Assembly: GCA_963850535.1 (NCBI GenBank)
Contig: CAWKMC010000037.1
Coordinates: 1-64,000 of the forward strand
From: JAMXLO01 sp963850535
Lineage (GTDB): Bacteria > Pseudomonadota > Alphaproteobacteria > Acetobacterales > Acetobacteraceae
Length of the DNA: 64,000 nt
Direction of reading: 5' to 3'
Positions within the stretch are counted from its first letter, which is position 1. Each line of letters starts with the position of its first letter. Under the pieces are notes generated by a model. That model ran no database searches and had not been told where the DNA came from. It worked only from the letters and a program-made list of their open reading frames with translations. Positions 28,574-37,611 of this stretch are shown in pieces. Both the position numbers and the translations under genes were made by a program.

Positions 28574-30169
28574 TTACTTGTCGAGCCAGATCGTCGCCAG
28601 ATCCTGGTTGACGTAATGGCTGGGGCTGATCTTGAAGCCTTTGACGTAGCTCCGATATGGCACGATGCGGTAACGCCAGAGCAGGAAGGCTTCGTGCGCC
28701 TCTGTATCGAGCACCCGCCTCTCAAGCTGACGCATCAAATCACGCTGCCGCGAGAACTCCGTCTCACGCAACATTCTGTTATAGATATCGATCTCGGTTG
28801 GATCTTCGTAGTTTCCATAATTGGCATCCGACACCGAGTGCGGTAAATACTTGGTGCCATCAAGTAGCGGATTGACGATGTTCTGGCACTCCGCATCGAT
28901 GGCCACCGCAAAGTCTCCATTGCGGAGCGCCTCCTCATAGGGTCCGGTCGGTACGACACGTTGGGTTGCGTGTAGACCGATCTTGCTCCACTCGTCGATG
29001 ACCCAGGTCCCGTTGAACTTGTACGGCTGATCCACATTCCGATTGAGTAATTCGAACGTCAGCCCTTCCGCGCCTGCTTCCTTAAGCAACCGTCTCGCCT
29101 CGGCACGCGAGGCATCGATATCCGGCCAATATCCGGCCAACTGCTGCAGCTCCTCGCGGTTTGCAGCCAGGGGTGAGCCCGGGAACACAATCCCACCGAC
29201 CGTCCGCTGCAGCGTAATACGTGACATCGGCGCCGCGCCATGCCAACGGTCGATCGCCAGTGTCAAAGCCCGCCTGACACGCACGTCATCGAATGGTTTG
29301 CGTGCATGGTTGGGCGTGACCAGGGCCCCACAATTCCAGTCACTCTCCTGCACGGCGATCCGATCACCCAAGGCGGACACAAGCTCATCGCGCGTTGCCG
29401 GCGGGAAGCCACGGAACTCGATCGCCGCCCTGTCGGCCTTGATCGCTGCCACTCGCACCGCCTGCTTGTCGGCGAAGATGCCGATGAACCCATCCAGATA
29501 CGGCAGTCCTGGTCGGTAGTAGTCGGGATTGCGCACGCCAGAAATCGACTGCCCCACTTGATAGTCTTTGAAGCGGAACGGCCCCGAACCCATGATCTTG
29601 GTTTCGAACCAATGCGGGTCGCGGTCGAGGATGTCCTTCTTGTAGATGAAGGCATATGGGTCCGCGAGGGCCGGCAGAAATGCTGCAGTCGCAAACTTGA
29701 GATGGAACACTGCCGTGTTTGCGGTGGGTGCTTCGATCCTGTCGATCATCGAGTAGTAGCCGCGACGCACACTGATCACGCCCTCCGGCGGATCAACGAT
29801 TTTGCTCCAGCTGGCCACCACGTCGTAGGCAGTCATTGGCGACCCATCGCTGAACCGCACATCGTCACGGATCTGAAAGGCGTAGGTCCTGCCGTCGTCA
29901 GTCGGCTTCGGGATCTCGGTGCAGACATCGCAGACGAATTGTGTCGTGTCAGCCGGATTCTCCGGATTCGCTCGGATCAACACGCTATAGAACGGCGCAA
30001 CCGCATGGATGGTGGCGAACGTGTTCTCGCGATGGCCGTCGAAGCTCGGCGGCGTGTCGGCCGGGATCATGAAGGTCAGGGTCCCGCCGTGCTTGGGTGT
30101 ATCATCGGCCCATGCGGGCCAGATCAGGGACAGGATTATCGCCGCACCCGCGGCGAGACATCGACGCAT
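28574..30169 (-). CDS. ABC transporter substrate-binding protein, peptide/opine type (SBP family 5)
   Basis: A 531-residue periplasmic binding protein. The signal peptide MRRCLAAGAAIILSLIWPAW is cleaved probably after AWA. Family-5 landmarks are KHGGTLTFMIPADTPPSFDG, VCTEIPKPTDDGRTYAFQIR, DVRFSDGSPMTAYDVVASWS (about 105-125) and MGSGPFRFKDYQVGQSI. Members bind oligopeptides, nickel chelates or other small solutes. No permease or ATPase gene is adjacent, so it must work with a transporter encoded elsewhere or serve as a sensor. It heads the minus-strand run with the flavin monooxygenase and two dehydrogenases and is divergent from the Rieske dioxygenase genes. Confidence 0.87.
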   Translation of the reverse strand: MRRCLAAGAAIILSLIWPAWADDTPKHGGTLTFMIPADTPPSFDGHRENTFATIHAVAPFYSVLIRANPENPADTTQFVCDVCTEIPKPTDDGRTYAFQIRDDVRFSDGSPMTAYDVVASWSKIVDPPEGVISVRRGYYSMIDRIEAPTANTAVFHLKFATAAFLPALADPYAFIYKKDILDRDPHWFETKIMGSGPFRFKDYQVGQSISGVRNPDYYRPGLPYLDGFIGIFADKQAVRVAAIKADRAAIEFRGFPPATRDELVSALGDRIAVQESDWNCGALVTPNHARKPFDDVRVRRALTLAIDRWHGAAPMSRITLQRTVGGIVFPGSPLAANREELQQLAGYWPDIDASRAEARRLLKEAGAEGLTFELLNRNVDQPYKFNGTWVIDEWSKIGLHATQRVVPTGPYEEALRNGDFAVAIDAECQNIVNPLLDGTKYLPHSVSDANYGNYEDPTEIDIYNRMLRETEFSRQRDLMRQLERRVLDTEAHEAFLLWRYRIVPYRSYVKGFKISPSHYVNQDLATIWLDK

Positions 30170-30261
30170 TGCTGCCTCCCCGGCCGAGACTGGTCACTGG
30201 CGCGCCGCATGCTTAGGCTTTGCCGGCCAGCCGGCCACCGACCCAAACCATTGGAGGCGTC

Positions 30262-31560
30262 ATGACAGCAGAGATTGCCGCACTCGTCGATGCTGAGCAC
30301 GGGTTGATCAGCCGCCGTATCTTCATCGAGCCAGAGATTTACGACATGGAGCTGTGGCGGATCTTTGCACGCTGCTGGCTGTTCCTGTGTCATGACAGCC
30401 AAATTCCTCATCCAGGCGATTTCATGACGACCTATATGGGAGAGGATCCGATTCTGGTGGTACGCGACGGCGCCGGAAGCGTGGGCGCATTCCTCAACGT
30501 ATGTCGCCATCGCGGAAACCGGCTGTGCCGTGCGGACGAGGGCAACGCAGCAAGCTTCATCTGCGCCTATCATGGCTGGACGTTCGCCAATGACGGGCGG
30601 CTGACGGGTGTGCCGAACCTGCGGGAAGCCTATCACGGTGATCTCGACCGGGAGGGTCTTGGCCTTATACCTGTTGCTCAAATCGAAAGTTACAAAGGGC
30701 TTTGGTTCGCCACGTTCGACCCCGACGCGCCGCCATTGCGCGAATATCTCGGCGAGATGGCATGGTACATCGACACGTTCGTCGACCGATGCGAAGGAGG
30801 TGTCGAAGTAATAGTAACCCACAAGTGGATTATGCCATGCAACTGGAAGTTCCCAGCCGAGAATTTTGGCGGTGATGCGTACCATGTCCAATGGAATCAC
30901 CTGTCGGCCGTCAAGATTGGATTGAGCCGTGGCGTTACCGCGAATACGCACAGTACGCAGCGTATGGTATCGCCAGGCAATGGCCACGCACTGATCTGCG
31001 TCGGCCCCGATGACGTCGGCGATCCACCGATGCCCGAAATCGAGACGTATGAAAAGGAGATCGCGGCCGCCGTTCGCCGGCGTCTAGGGCCGCGCGCCAA
31101 TCTGATCAATCCGATCGTCGCTACCGTCTTCCCGAATTTCTCGCTGCTACGTGGCACCTCACGCACATTCCGGGTCTGGCAGCCGCGAGGTCCCGAGAAG
31201 ACCGAGGTTCGGTCATTCGTCTTCGCGGATAAAACGTCACCGCCCGCGGTCAAGCGGGCAATCCGCCAGGCGGGAATCCGCGGTTTCAGCCCATCTGGTT
31301 CGTTCGAACAGGACGACATGGACAATTGGCAAGAATGCACGCAGACCTGCCGTGGTGTGGTGTCACGGCGCATGCCGATCAACAACCGAATGGGGCTTGG
31401 ACACGACCGCTTCGATCCTGATCTCGGCGTCTGGGTCAGCGACTATCGGTTCAGCGAGAGCAATCAACGACGGTTCTATCGGCGATGGGCCGAATTGATC
31501 GAGGCGGCGGACTGGGGCTCGGTGGGTTGCGTCCCTGCGCGGCAAGCCGAACATGCTTGA
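30262..31560 (+). CDS. Aromatic ring-hydroxylating dioxygenase, alpha subunit
   Basis: A 432-residue catalytic subunit of a Rieske non-heme iron oxygenase. The Rieske cluster ligands are in NVCRHRGNRLC (about residue 80) and FICAYHGWTF (about 100). The mononuclear iron site is GDAYHVQWNH (Asp-x2-His-x4-His, about 205). GGAGG precedes the ATG at 30262. The beta-subunit gene overlaps by 8 bp. No ferredoxin or reductase gene lies nearby, so electrons must come from partners elsewhere. By family it adds dioxygen to an aromatic ring. The particular substrate (benzoate-, biphenyl- or phenylpropionate-like) is not deducible. Confidence 0.9.
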   Translation: MTAEIAALVDAEHGLISRRIFIEPEIYDMELWRIFARCWLFLCHDSQIPHPGDFMTTYMGEDPILVVRDGAGSVGAFLNVCRHRGNRLCRADEGNAASFICAYHGWTFANDGRLTGVPNLREAYHGDLDREGLGLIPVAQIESYKGLWFATFDPDAPPLREYLGEMAWYIDTFVDRCEGGVEVIVTHKWIMPCNWKFPAENFGGDAYHVQWNHLSAVKIGLSRGVTANTHSTQRMVSPGNGHALICVGPDDVGDPPMPEIETYEKEIAAAVRRRLGPRANLINPIVATVFPNFSLLRGTSRTFRVWQPRGPEKTEVRSFVFADKTSPPAVKRAIRQAGIRGFSPSGSFEQDDMDNWQECTQTCRGVVSRRMPINNRMGLGHDRFDPDLGVWVSDYRFSESNQRRFYRRWAELIEAADWGSVGCVPARQAEHA

Positions 31561-32098
31561 CGCGGAGACGATCCGAAGTGTTGAGCAGTTCCTCTATCGT
31601 GAGGCCCGCCTGCTGGATGAGAGGCGGTTTCACGAATGGCTCGATTTGTTCACTGCCGACATCCACTACTGGATGACGGCGCGAACGAACCGCTATCCCC
31701 GGTCCAGCAAGGCCATCGCGATCTTCGACGCGGACCGCTATTCCGACGAAAATGCGGAGGCGGCGGATGAGTTCGGACTGTTCGACGAGGACATCGGGAC
31801 GCTCAGGGCACGGGTGGCTCGGCTTGATACCGGCATGGCCTGGGCGGAAGATCCGCCATCGCGGACACGCCATCTGATCACCAACGTCGAGGTTGCGTCC
31901 GAAACACAGGACGGAGGGGTGACGGTCCATTGCAATTTCATCGTCTACCGAAGCCGCGGCGAGACAGAGCAGGATTTCTACGTCGGCGCCCGCCAGGACA
32001 GGTTGCGTCGTATCGACGGTGAGTGGCGGATTTCAGGCCGCCGGATGGTGTTGGATCAGAACGTGCTGACGTCCAAGAACCTGAGCATCTTCTTCTGA
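31553..32098 (+). CDS. Aromatic ring-hydroxylating dioxygenase, beta subunit
   Basis: A 181-residue small subunit with the cystatin/SnoaL-like fold. VEQFLYREARLLDERRFHEW, LDLFTADIHYWMTARTNRY and RRIDGEWRISGRRMVLDQN are typical of benzoate/biphenyl dioxygenase beta subunits. It is structural and forms the alpha3-beta3 hexamer. The ATG at 31553 lies inside the last codons of the alpha gene, which supports coupled synthesis. Confidence 0.9.
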   Translation: MLDAETIRSVEQFLYREARLLDERRFHEWLDLFTADIHYWMTARTNRYPRSSKAIAIFDADRYSDENAEAADEFGLFDEDIGTLRARVARLDTGMAWAEDPPSRTRHLITNVEVASETQDGGVTVHCNFIVYRSRGETEQDFYVGARQDRLRRIDGEWRISGRRMVLDQNVLTSKNLSIFF

Positions 32099-32153
32099 CA
32101 ACAGCACCAGGCGGATCGGCGAACCGATGCGCCTGTGCCGTGGCCCGCTCCGT

Positions 32154-32906
32154 CTACTCCGCCGCGGCCTGGGTCCACTCTGCCGGGATCGGCTGTGCCC
32201 GTTGGTCTGCGACCAGCTTCTGACGGCGGGCTTGCTCTTCAGCGCTGATCGAGGCCGGATTCTCGCGGAACTCCGGTCCCAGTGCCATTGCCTTTTTCAC
32301 CGCAGGTCGGTCACTGATTTCTTCAAGCCAGCGTTTGACGTTAGGAAATTCGTCGATGTCGATGTCGCGTGTGGACCAACTTGACGCCCACGGGTAGCAG
32401 ATCATATCGGCGATAGTGTACTGTCCTGCGGCGAAATAGCGCTTGTTGAACAGGCCCAGATTCATCACGCCGAAGATGCGATGCGCCTCGTTGTCAAAGC
32501 GGCGGATCGCGTAGGAAAGATCGCCGTTCTTGCCGCCGGCCAGCGCACGACGGAAATGCCCCTGTTCACCCAGCTTCGGCCCCTGGTTTGCCATTTGCCA
32601 GCTCACCCATTGCGCAACGTCATATTTGCCGCGCGGATCAGTCGGGAGGAACCGTCCATGCTTCTCTGCCAGGTAGGTCATGATGGCAGCAAACTCGAAG
32701 ATCGAGATGGGCTCACCGCCGCCCATCGGTTCGTCGTCGACGATCGCCGGCATGCGGCCATTCGGCGAAATTTTCAGGAACGCCGCAGCGAGCTGATCAC
32801 CTCGGCCGATGTTGATGGGCTTGAAGGTGTAGGGAACGCCCAGTTCTTCGAGCAAGATAACAACCTTCTTGCCGTTTCCTGTAGGCCAAAAATAAAGGTC
32901 GATCAT
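32154..32906 (-). CDS. Glutathione S-transferase, YfcG/Ure2-like
   Basis: A 250-residue transferase. The N-terminal thioredoxin fold (MIDLYFWPTGNGKKVVILLE, ISPNGRMPAIVDDEP, then ISIFEFAAIMTYLAEKHGR) supplies the glutathione site, with the cis-Pro in MPAI and the ESxAI-like EFAAI motif. The C-terminal helical domain contains DVAQWVSWQMANQGPKLGEQ and FAAGQYTIADMICYPWASSW. It sits between the dioxygenase genes and an amidohydrolase, convergent with the dioxygenase, which fits a xenobiotic-handling neighbourhood. That role is inferred from context only. Confidence 0.88.
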   Translation of the reverse strand: MIDLYFWPTGNGKKVVILLEELGVPYTFKPINIGRGDQLAAAFLKISPNGRMPAIVDDEPMGGGEPISIFEFAAIMTYLAEKHGRFLPTDPRGKYDVAQWVSWQMANQGPKLGEQGHFRRALAGGKNGDLSYAIRRFDNEAHRIFGVMNLGLFNKRYFAAGQYTIADMICYPWASSWSTRDIDIDEFPNVKRWLEEISDRPAVKKAMALGPEFRENPASISAEEQARRQKLVADQRAQPIPAEWTQAAAE

Positions 32907-33030
32907 CGGCGTTCTCCCTCACTGGTGGCCGGCATACTGCCGCGATCCGCCGCAGTATGATAGGCATGGCGTCTCGCGCCGTTTCCGGGCACCAGAGCGG
33001 GGTCGCACAGGACATAATGGAGGAGATAAC

Positions 33031-34104
33031 ATGCCGCAATTCGGAGATTCCAAAGGCGAATATCGCGGCGGAGTTCATCGTGACGATACCGCACTGAAGG
33101 CGTGGCTGACGAAACGCCCCACCGAGACCGCGCTGGAACCGGATCTGCCGATCATCGACCCGCACCATCACTTCTGGGATACGCCGCATCGCGGTCACTA
33201 TCTACTGCCCGAACTGCTGGCCGACATCGGCGGCGGCCACAATATCGTCTCGACGGTATTTCTCGAATGCCGCGCGATGTATCGCAAAGATGGGCCACGC
33301 GAGATGGCAGCGCTGGGCGAGGTCGAGTTCGTCACCGGCATCGCGGCGATGAGCGCCTCTGGCGGTTATGGCCCTTGCCGCGTGGCCGAGGGCATCGTGG
33401 GCGGAGGCGATCTCACCGTGGGCGCGCGCGTCCGTGAATTGCTGGAAGCCGAGGTGCGGGCCGCGGGCGGCCGGTTGCGCGGGCTGCGCCATGGTGTCGC
33501 TTGGGATAGCAATGAGTTTGTTGGCAATTACGCCTCCCGCGTGGTTCCACCGCACCTGGTGCTGGACCCGAAATTCCGCGAGGGCTTCGCCCAACTCGCC
33601 CCATTAGGGCTGAGCTTCGAGTCCTGGCAGTATCATCCGCAACTATCCGACGCCGTAGACCTCGCGCGATCCTTTCCGGGCACCACCATCATTCTGAACC
33701 ATGTAGGCGGTATCCTTGGGGTAGGCCCGTACAACGGTCATCGTGAGGAAATTCTCGCAACCTGGCGCAAGGACATCAACGAGCTCGCCAAATGTCCGAA
33801 CGTCTACTGCAAGCTTGGCGGTCTCGGCATGGTGTCCGTTGGCTTCGACTTTCATGAACGTGACATGCCGCCCACCTCCGAGGATCTGGCAGCGGCGTGG
33901 CGGCCGTATATCGAAGGCTGCATCGAAGGGTTCGGTGTTGACCGGTGCATGTTCGAGAGCAATTTTCCTCCTGATAAGCAGTCAGGTGGCTACACCGAGT
34001 TATGGAACGCGTTCAAGCGCATAACGTCCGGCGCATCGGCGGCGGAGAAGAAGGCGCTGTACAGCGGCACGGCGGCGAAGGTGTATCGGCTGACGGTGCC
34101 GTGA
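33031..34104 (+). CDS. Amidohydrolase family 2 (metal-dependent TIM barrel)
   Basis: A 357-residue hydrolase or decarboxylase of the Amidohydro_2 family. The metal-binding motif is LPIIDPHHHFWDTPHRGHY (His residues near 46-48), the strand-5 block is TIILNHVGGILGVGPYNGH and the C-terminal metal block is DRCMFESNFPPDKQSGGY (Asn-Phe where many members have Asp-Trp/Tyr). GGAGGAG precedes the ATG at 33031. Members include lactonases of 2-pyrone-4,6-dicarboxylate type and acid decarboxylases. Its last bases overlap the GTG of mlaE as GTGA. The link to lipid transport is probably positional, but the genes would be cotranscribed. Confidence 0.82.
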   Translation: MPQFGDSKGEYRGGVHRDDTALKAWLTKRPTETALEPDLPIIDPHHHFWDTPHRGHYLLPELLADIGGGHNIVSTVFLECRAMYRKDGPREMAALGEVEFVTGIAAMSASGGYGPCRVAEGIVGGGDLTVGARVRELLEAEVRAAGGRLRGLRHGVAWDSNEFVGNYASRVVPPHLVLDPKFREGFAQLAPLGLSFESWQYHPQLSDAVDLARSFPGTTIILNHVGGILGVGPYNGHREEILATWRKDINELAKCPNVYCKLGGLGMVSVGFDFHERDMPPTSEDLAAAWRPYIEGCIEGFGVDRCMFESNFPPDKQSGGYTELWNAFKRITSGASAAEKKALYSGTAAKVYRLTVP

Positions 34105-35258
34105 CTACCACATTGCACGCGCCGTCAAATCAGGAACGTGCATGGTACGATGTGGTGCATCAAGGCGGCACGCTTCGGCTTGCCGTAGGCGGGTCTTGGA
34201 CCATAAGTGAAGCGCGGCGCCTTGACTCCACATTGCGTGGCTTTGATGTGGCCGGCTCGAGCCACGTAGAGATCGACTGCGCCGCACTGGATCGCATCGA
34301 TACAACAGGGGCATGGCTCCTGCTGCGCACAAAGCGGATCCTCGAGAACAGAGGCATCGCAGTAAAACCGGTCAACGTGCGCCCAGAATATCAAGCGCTG
34401 GTGCACACGATAGATCACGAGTGCAGAGCTCCTCCGGTCGAGTTGCCGCGGCGACATTCGTTCGCCGCACATCTTGAGCGAATTGGTCGTGGCCTTTGCC
34501 ACGCATTGCATCAAGGCTACCAGCTCATTGGGTTCTTCGGCCACGTCGTGTTCGAGACTATTGCCACGATACTCCAGCCGAAGCGCCTCCGTTTCGCTGC
34601 CCTCGTCCATCAGATGGAGGAGACGGGCCTGAATGCCCTGCCGATCGTGGGGTTGCTATCGTTCCTCGTCGGGGTGGTGTTCGCCTATCAGGGTTCTGAT
34701 CAACTGCGTGACTTTGGCGCGGAGCTGTACACCGTCAATCTGCTCGGTGTCGGCTTCCTGCGGGAACTTGGTGGGCTGCTGGCGGCTATCATTGTCGCGG
34801 GCCGATCCGGGTCAGCCTTCACGGCACAGATCGGCACGATGAAGGTCAGCGAAGAGCTGGATGCAATTCAGATATCAGGTCTCAATATCATCGAGGTCCT
34901 GGTATTGCCGCGCCTGCTGGGCATCATTATCACCCTGCCGCTCCTGACCTTCTATTCGAACGTGATGGGAATGATCGGGGGAGCAACCATGTGCTATCTC
35001 GATCTGGGCATCACGGTACCGGCCTTCTTACACCAACTCCAGACCGCAGTGGTCGGCTGGACGTTCTGGGTTGGCCTGATCAAGGCTCCGGTATTCGCGT
35101 TTGTCATAGCATTGGTTGGTTGTCATCAGGGGTTCGAAGTTGAGCGGAATGCCTCGAGCGTCGGCCGGCACACGACACAGGCCGTGGTCGAATCCATCTT
35201 CCTGGTCATTGTCGTCGATGCGGCGTTCTCAATCACCTTCTCATGGCTGGGAATATGA
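34101..35258 (+). CDS. mlaE: MlaE-type lipid ABC permease with N-terminal STAS domain
   Basis: A 385-residue permease of the Mla/Mce phospholipid transport system. Residues about 1-100 are a STAS (MlaB-like) domain: RLAVGGSWTISEARRLDST, HVEIDCAALDRIDTTGAWLL. The rest is the MlaE membrane core: ETGLNALPIVGLLSFLVGVV, LYTVNLLGVGFLRELGGLLA, IIVAGRSGSAFTAQIGTMKV and SEELDAIQISGLNIIEVLVL. In E. coli MlaB and MlaE are separate. The fused form is common in alphaproteobacteria. The GTG at 34101 overlaps the amidohydrolase stop. The ATPase, MCE protein and a lipoprotein follow. Confidence 0.9.
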   Translation: MTTTLHAPSNQERAWYDVVHQGGTLRLAVGGSWTISEARRLDSTLRGFDVAGSSHVEIDCAALDRIDTTGAWLLLRTKRILENRGIAVKPVNVRPEYQALVHTIDHECRAPPVELPRRHSFAAHLERIGRGLCHALHQGYQLIGFFGHVVFETIATILQPKRLRFAALVHQMEETGLNALPIVGLLSFLVGVVFAYQGSDQLRDFGAELYTVNLLGVGFLRELGGLLAAIIVAGRSGSAFTAQIGTMKVSEELDAIQISGLNIIEVLVLPRLLGIIITLPLLTFYSNVMGMIGGATMCYLDLGITVPAFLHQLQTAVVGWTFWVGLIKAPVFAFVIALVGCHQGFEVERNASSVGRHTTQAVVESIFLVIVVDAAFSITFSWLGI

Positions 35259-35282
35259 GCGAGTTCTTCGGGGAAGGATGCT

Positions 35283-36029
35283 GTGATAAGAGTTCGGGCT
35301 CTGCTCACTCGGCTGGGCGGCCGTGTTCTGCACGACCACCTCGACCTCGAAGTCTTCCGGGGCGAAGTCCTCGGGGTGGTCGGCGGTTCCGGTTCCGGTA
35401 AATCCGTTCTGCTACGGTCGATCATCGGCCTGCAGCAGCCAACCAGCGGCACCATCGAAGTGCTGGGTCAGAACATGGCTGGCCTGGATGGCGACGCCCT
35501 CATCAGAATGCAGATTCGCTGGGGCGTGTTGTTTCAGGATGGAGCACTATTCGGCGATCAGACCGTGGCCGAGAATGTCCAGATCCCGCTGCGCGAACAC
35601 ACCGATCTGCCCCAGAAACTCATGGATGAGATTGCTTCTGTCAAGCTCAGCATGGTGGGATTGCCACCGGACGCTGCGAAACAATACCCAGCCGAGCTGT
35701 CGGGCGGCATGCGCAAGCGCGCCGGTCTTGCGCGAGCTCTTGCCCTGGATCCCGAGATTTTGTTTCTCGACGAACCCACAGCGGGCCTCGATCCGATTTC
35801 AGCGGCGCAGTTCGACACTCTTGTGCGTGAACTACAGCAAAGCCTGCATCTTACGGTATTCATGGTAACGCACGACATCGATACCTTGCGTGCTACGACC
35901 GACCGCATTGCAGTACTGGTCGATAGCAAGATTACCATTGGCACAATCGGCACCTTACGCGACAACTCTAATCCCTGGATTCACGAGTACTTCGCTGGTG
36001 TGCGGGGGCGCGCGGCACTCACGGCTTAG
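35283..36029 (+). CDS. mlaF: MlaF-type lipid ABC transporter ATPase
   Basis: A 248-residue ATPase partner of MlaE. Walker A is VVGGSGSGKSVLLRS (about 34-48), the Q-loop region is RWGVLFQDGALFGD, the signature is AELSGGMRKRAGLARALA (about 138-155) and Walker B is ILFLDEPTAGLDP (about 160-172), followed by the switch His in VTHDIDTL. The start is a GTG at 35283, with GGAAGG upstream. It powers lipid movement across the inner membrane. It is second in the operon. Confidence 0.92.
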   Translation: MIRVRALLTRLGGRVLHDHLDLEVFRGEVLGVVGGSGSGKSVLLRSIIGLQQPTSGTIEVLGQNMAGLDGDALIRMQIRWGVLFQDGALFGDQTVAENVQIPLREHTDLPQKLMDEIASVKLSMVGLPPDAAKQYPAELSGGMRKRAGLARALALDPEILFLDEPTAGLDPISAAQFDTLVRELQQSLHLTVFMVTHDIDTLRATTDRIAVLVDSKITIGTIGTLRDNSNPWIHEYFAGVRGRAALTA

Positions 36030-36043
36030 GGAGCTGATTCCAT

Positions 36044-36985
36044 ATGGAAGCGCGCGCAAATTACGTTGCCGTCGGAGCGTTCGTGCTGCTGGTGCTGGCA
36101 GGTATATTGGTGGGTAGTCTCTGGCTCGCACGCGTGCAATTCTCAGCGCAATATCAGTACGTTGAAACGAGCGTTGCTGGGCCGGTGAGTGGCCTAAGCA
36201 CGGCGGCGGTCGTCCGGTTGAACGGAATCGAGGTCGGTCGCGTCGCGAAGATCGATTTGGATCCTGGGGACCCAACATTGGTAAATCTCCTCCTGCAGGT
36301 GCAGGGCACGATTCCTGTCCATTCCGACGCGGTTGCGTCGATCGAGAGCCAGGGACTTACAGGTGTCAGCTACGTTGAAATATCGGGAGGAACACGCAAT
36401 TCACCTCCTCTGACAACACCACCAGGCCAGAAATATCCTCGGATCGCGTCACGCCCGTCGTCACTGCAGCAGGTCTTCAACAACGCGCCGGAGCTGGTTG
36501 GTCGGTTATTGGTGATAGGGAACCGGCTCGAATCGCTGCTCGATGACAAGAACCGCGATGCCATCGCCCAGACCCTTGGGAACGTTCGAGAGACAACAAG
36601 CGTACTGGCGCACCGAAGCAGCGACATCGACCAGCTGGTTGCAGATGGCGCCGCTGCTATGCACAACCTGGCCAACGCCAGTGCCTCCCTGGAAGTCGTG
36701 GCAAAGAATCTTGAGCGCTCATCGGACAAGGGTGATGAGTTGATTGCATCAGCCCGCGACACTTTCGACCGTTCCACGAAGCTCGCATCTGATCTCGATG
36801 CACTGGTGCAAGCCAGTCGTCCGGGGCTTCGGGAACTTACCACAAATGGCGTGGCGCAGCTGGACGAGCTATTGGCTGAGACACGCCGGCTCGTTGCCAG
36901 TCTCAACCGCGTCTCGACGGGGCTTGAACGAGATCCCAGCGGGCTCCTGCTTGGCGTACGCCGTGAAGGCTATCGACCGAAATGA
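36044..36985 (+). CDS. mlaD: MlaD-type MCE-domain periplasmic lipid-binding protein
   Basis: A 313-residue protein. One N-terminal membrane helix (AVGAFVLLVLAGILVGSLWL, about 10-30) anchors it in the inner membrane. The MCE domain follows: GPVSGLSTAAVVRLNGIEVG, RVAKIDLDPGDP and ESQGLTGVSYVEISGGT (about 45-120). The long C-terminal part is helical and probably coiled (SSDIDQLVADGAAAMHNLAN). Hexamers of such proteins carry phospholipid to or from the outer membrane. The stop overlaps the start of the next lipoprotein gene (ATGA). Confidence 0.92.
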   Translation: MEARANYVAVGAFVLLVLAGILVGSLWLARVQFSAQYQYVETSVAGPVSGLSTAAVVRLNGIEVGRVAKIDLDPGDPTLVNLLLQVQGTIPVHSDAVASIESQGLTGVSYVEISGGTRNSPPLTTPPGQKYPRIASRPSSLQQVFNNAPELVGRLLVIGNRLESLLDDKNRDAIAQTLGNVRETTSVLAHRSSDIDQLVADGAAAMHNLANASASLEVVAKNLERSSDKGDELIASARDTFDRSTKLASDLDALVQASRPGLRELTTNGVAQLDELLAETRRLVASLNRVSTGLERDPSGLLLGVRREGYRPK

Positions 36986-37611
36986 TCCGCCGACGACAAG
37001 TATGCATGGTCGCGTCATACGCTATCCCAGTCGTGGGCTGCAGCGTGTTTCCGAGCCCACCAACGCCGCAGATCTATCGCCTCAGCCCAGAAGGCCTTGA
37101 AGCAGGCGATCCACAACACAGACATATCCTGCGCAGGCAGCTCGTCATCGACATGCCTTCTGCATCGGAAAGTCTGGACACTGATCGTATTGCATTGATC
37201 CGTGGCCGCACAAAGTTCGACTACTAAGCAACTTCGCTCTGGACCGACCGCGTCCCAGTGCTGGTACAAATGCTGCTGGTCGAGGCATTCGAGAACGATG
37301 GAAGCATTGCACAGGTCGGACGCAATGCCCAGGATCTGACACCGGATTACCTTCTTGATCCAGAAATCCGCAGATTTGAAGCGGTCTACGGCGGGATGGG
37401 CGACCAGCCGCCCACCGCCTTCATCGCCTTCGCCCTGTCTTTGATCAAGATGCCTGATCATCGGATGCTCGCTCGCACGCTGTTGGTGGAACGGTCCTCG
37501 GCGTCCAGCAACAGTGTCGAGAGCGTCGTCGAGGCATTCGATGTTGCCCTTGGAAAGATACTGCCGCAGTGCGTTGCCTGGACGACCAGCGTTATGCGGC
37601 GAGGGGCCTAG
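36982..37611 (+). pseudogene. ABC-type transport auxiliary lipoprotein (PqiC/MlaD-partner), in-frame TAA
   Basis: A lipoprotein component of the Mla/Pqi-type system, about 209 codons if read through. The signal peptide has lipobox VVGC with Cys near residue 20, then SVFPSPPTPQIYRLSPEG. At 37225-37227 a TAA interrupts exactly where the family reads a tyrosine-rich YYA motif (FDY-stop-ATSLWTDRVPVLVQM). The same frame continues with VEAFENDGSIAQVGR, AFALSLIKMPDHRMLARTLL and VEAFDVALGKIL, then stops at 37611. A single TAT-to-TAA change would explain it. Unlike the other breaks in this window this is a substitution, so a real nonsense mutation is plausible. It is translationally coupled to mlaD. 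Confidence 0.78.

Noticed and set aside
37225..37227. Recoding of the in-frame TAA in the lipoprotein gene
   Set aside because: TAA is not a selenocysteine or pyrrolysine codon and no recoding structure was seen. A nonsense mutation is the simpler reading.
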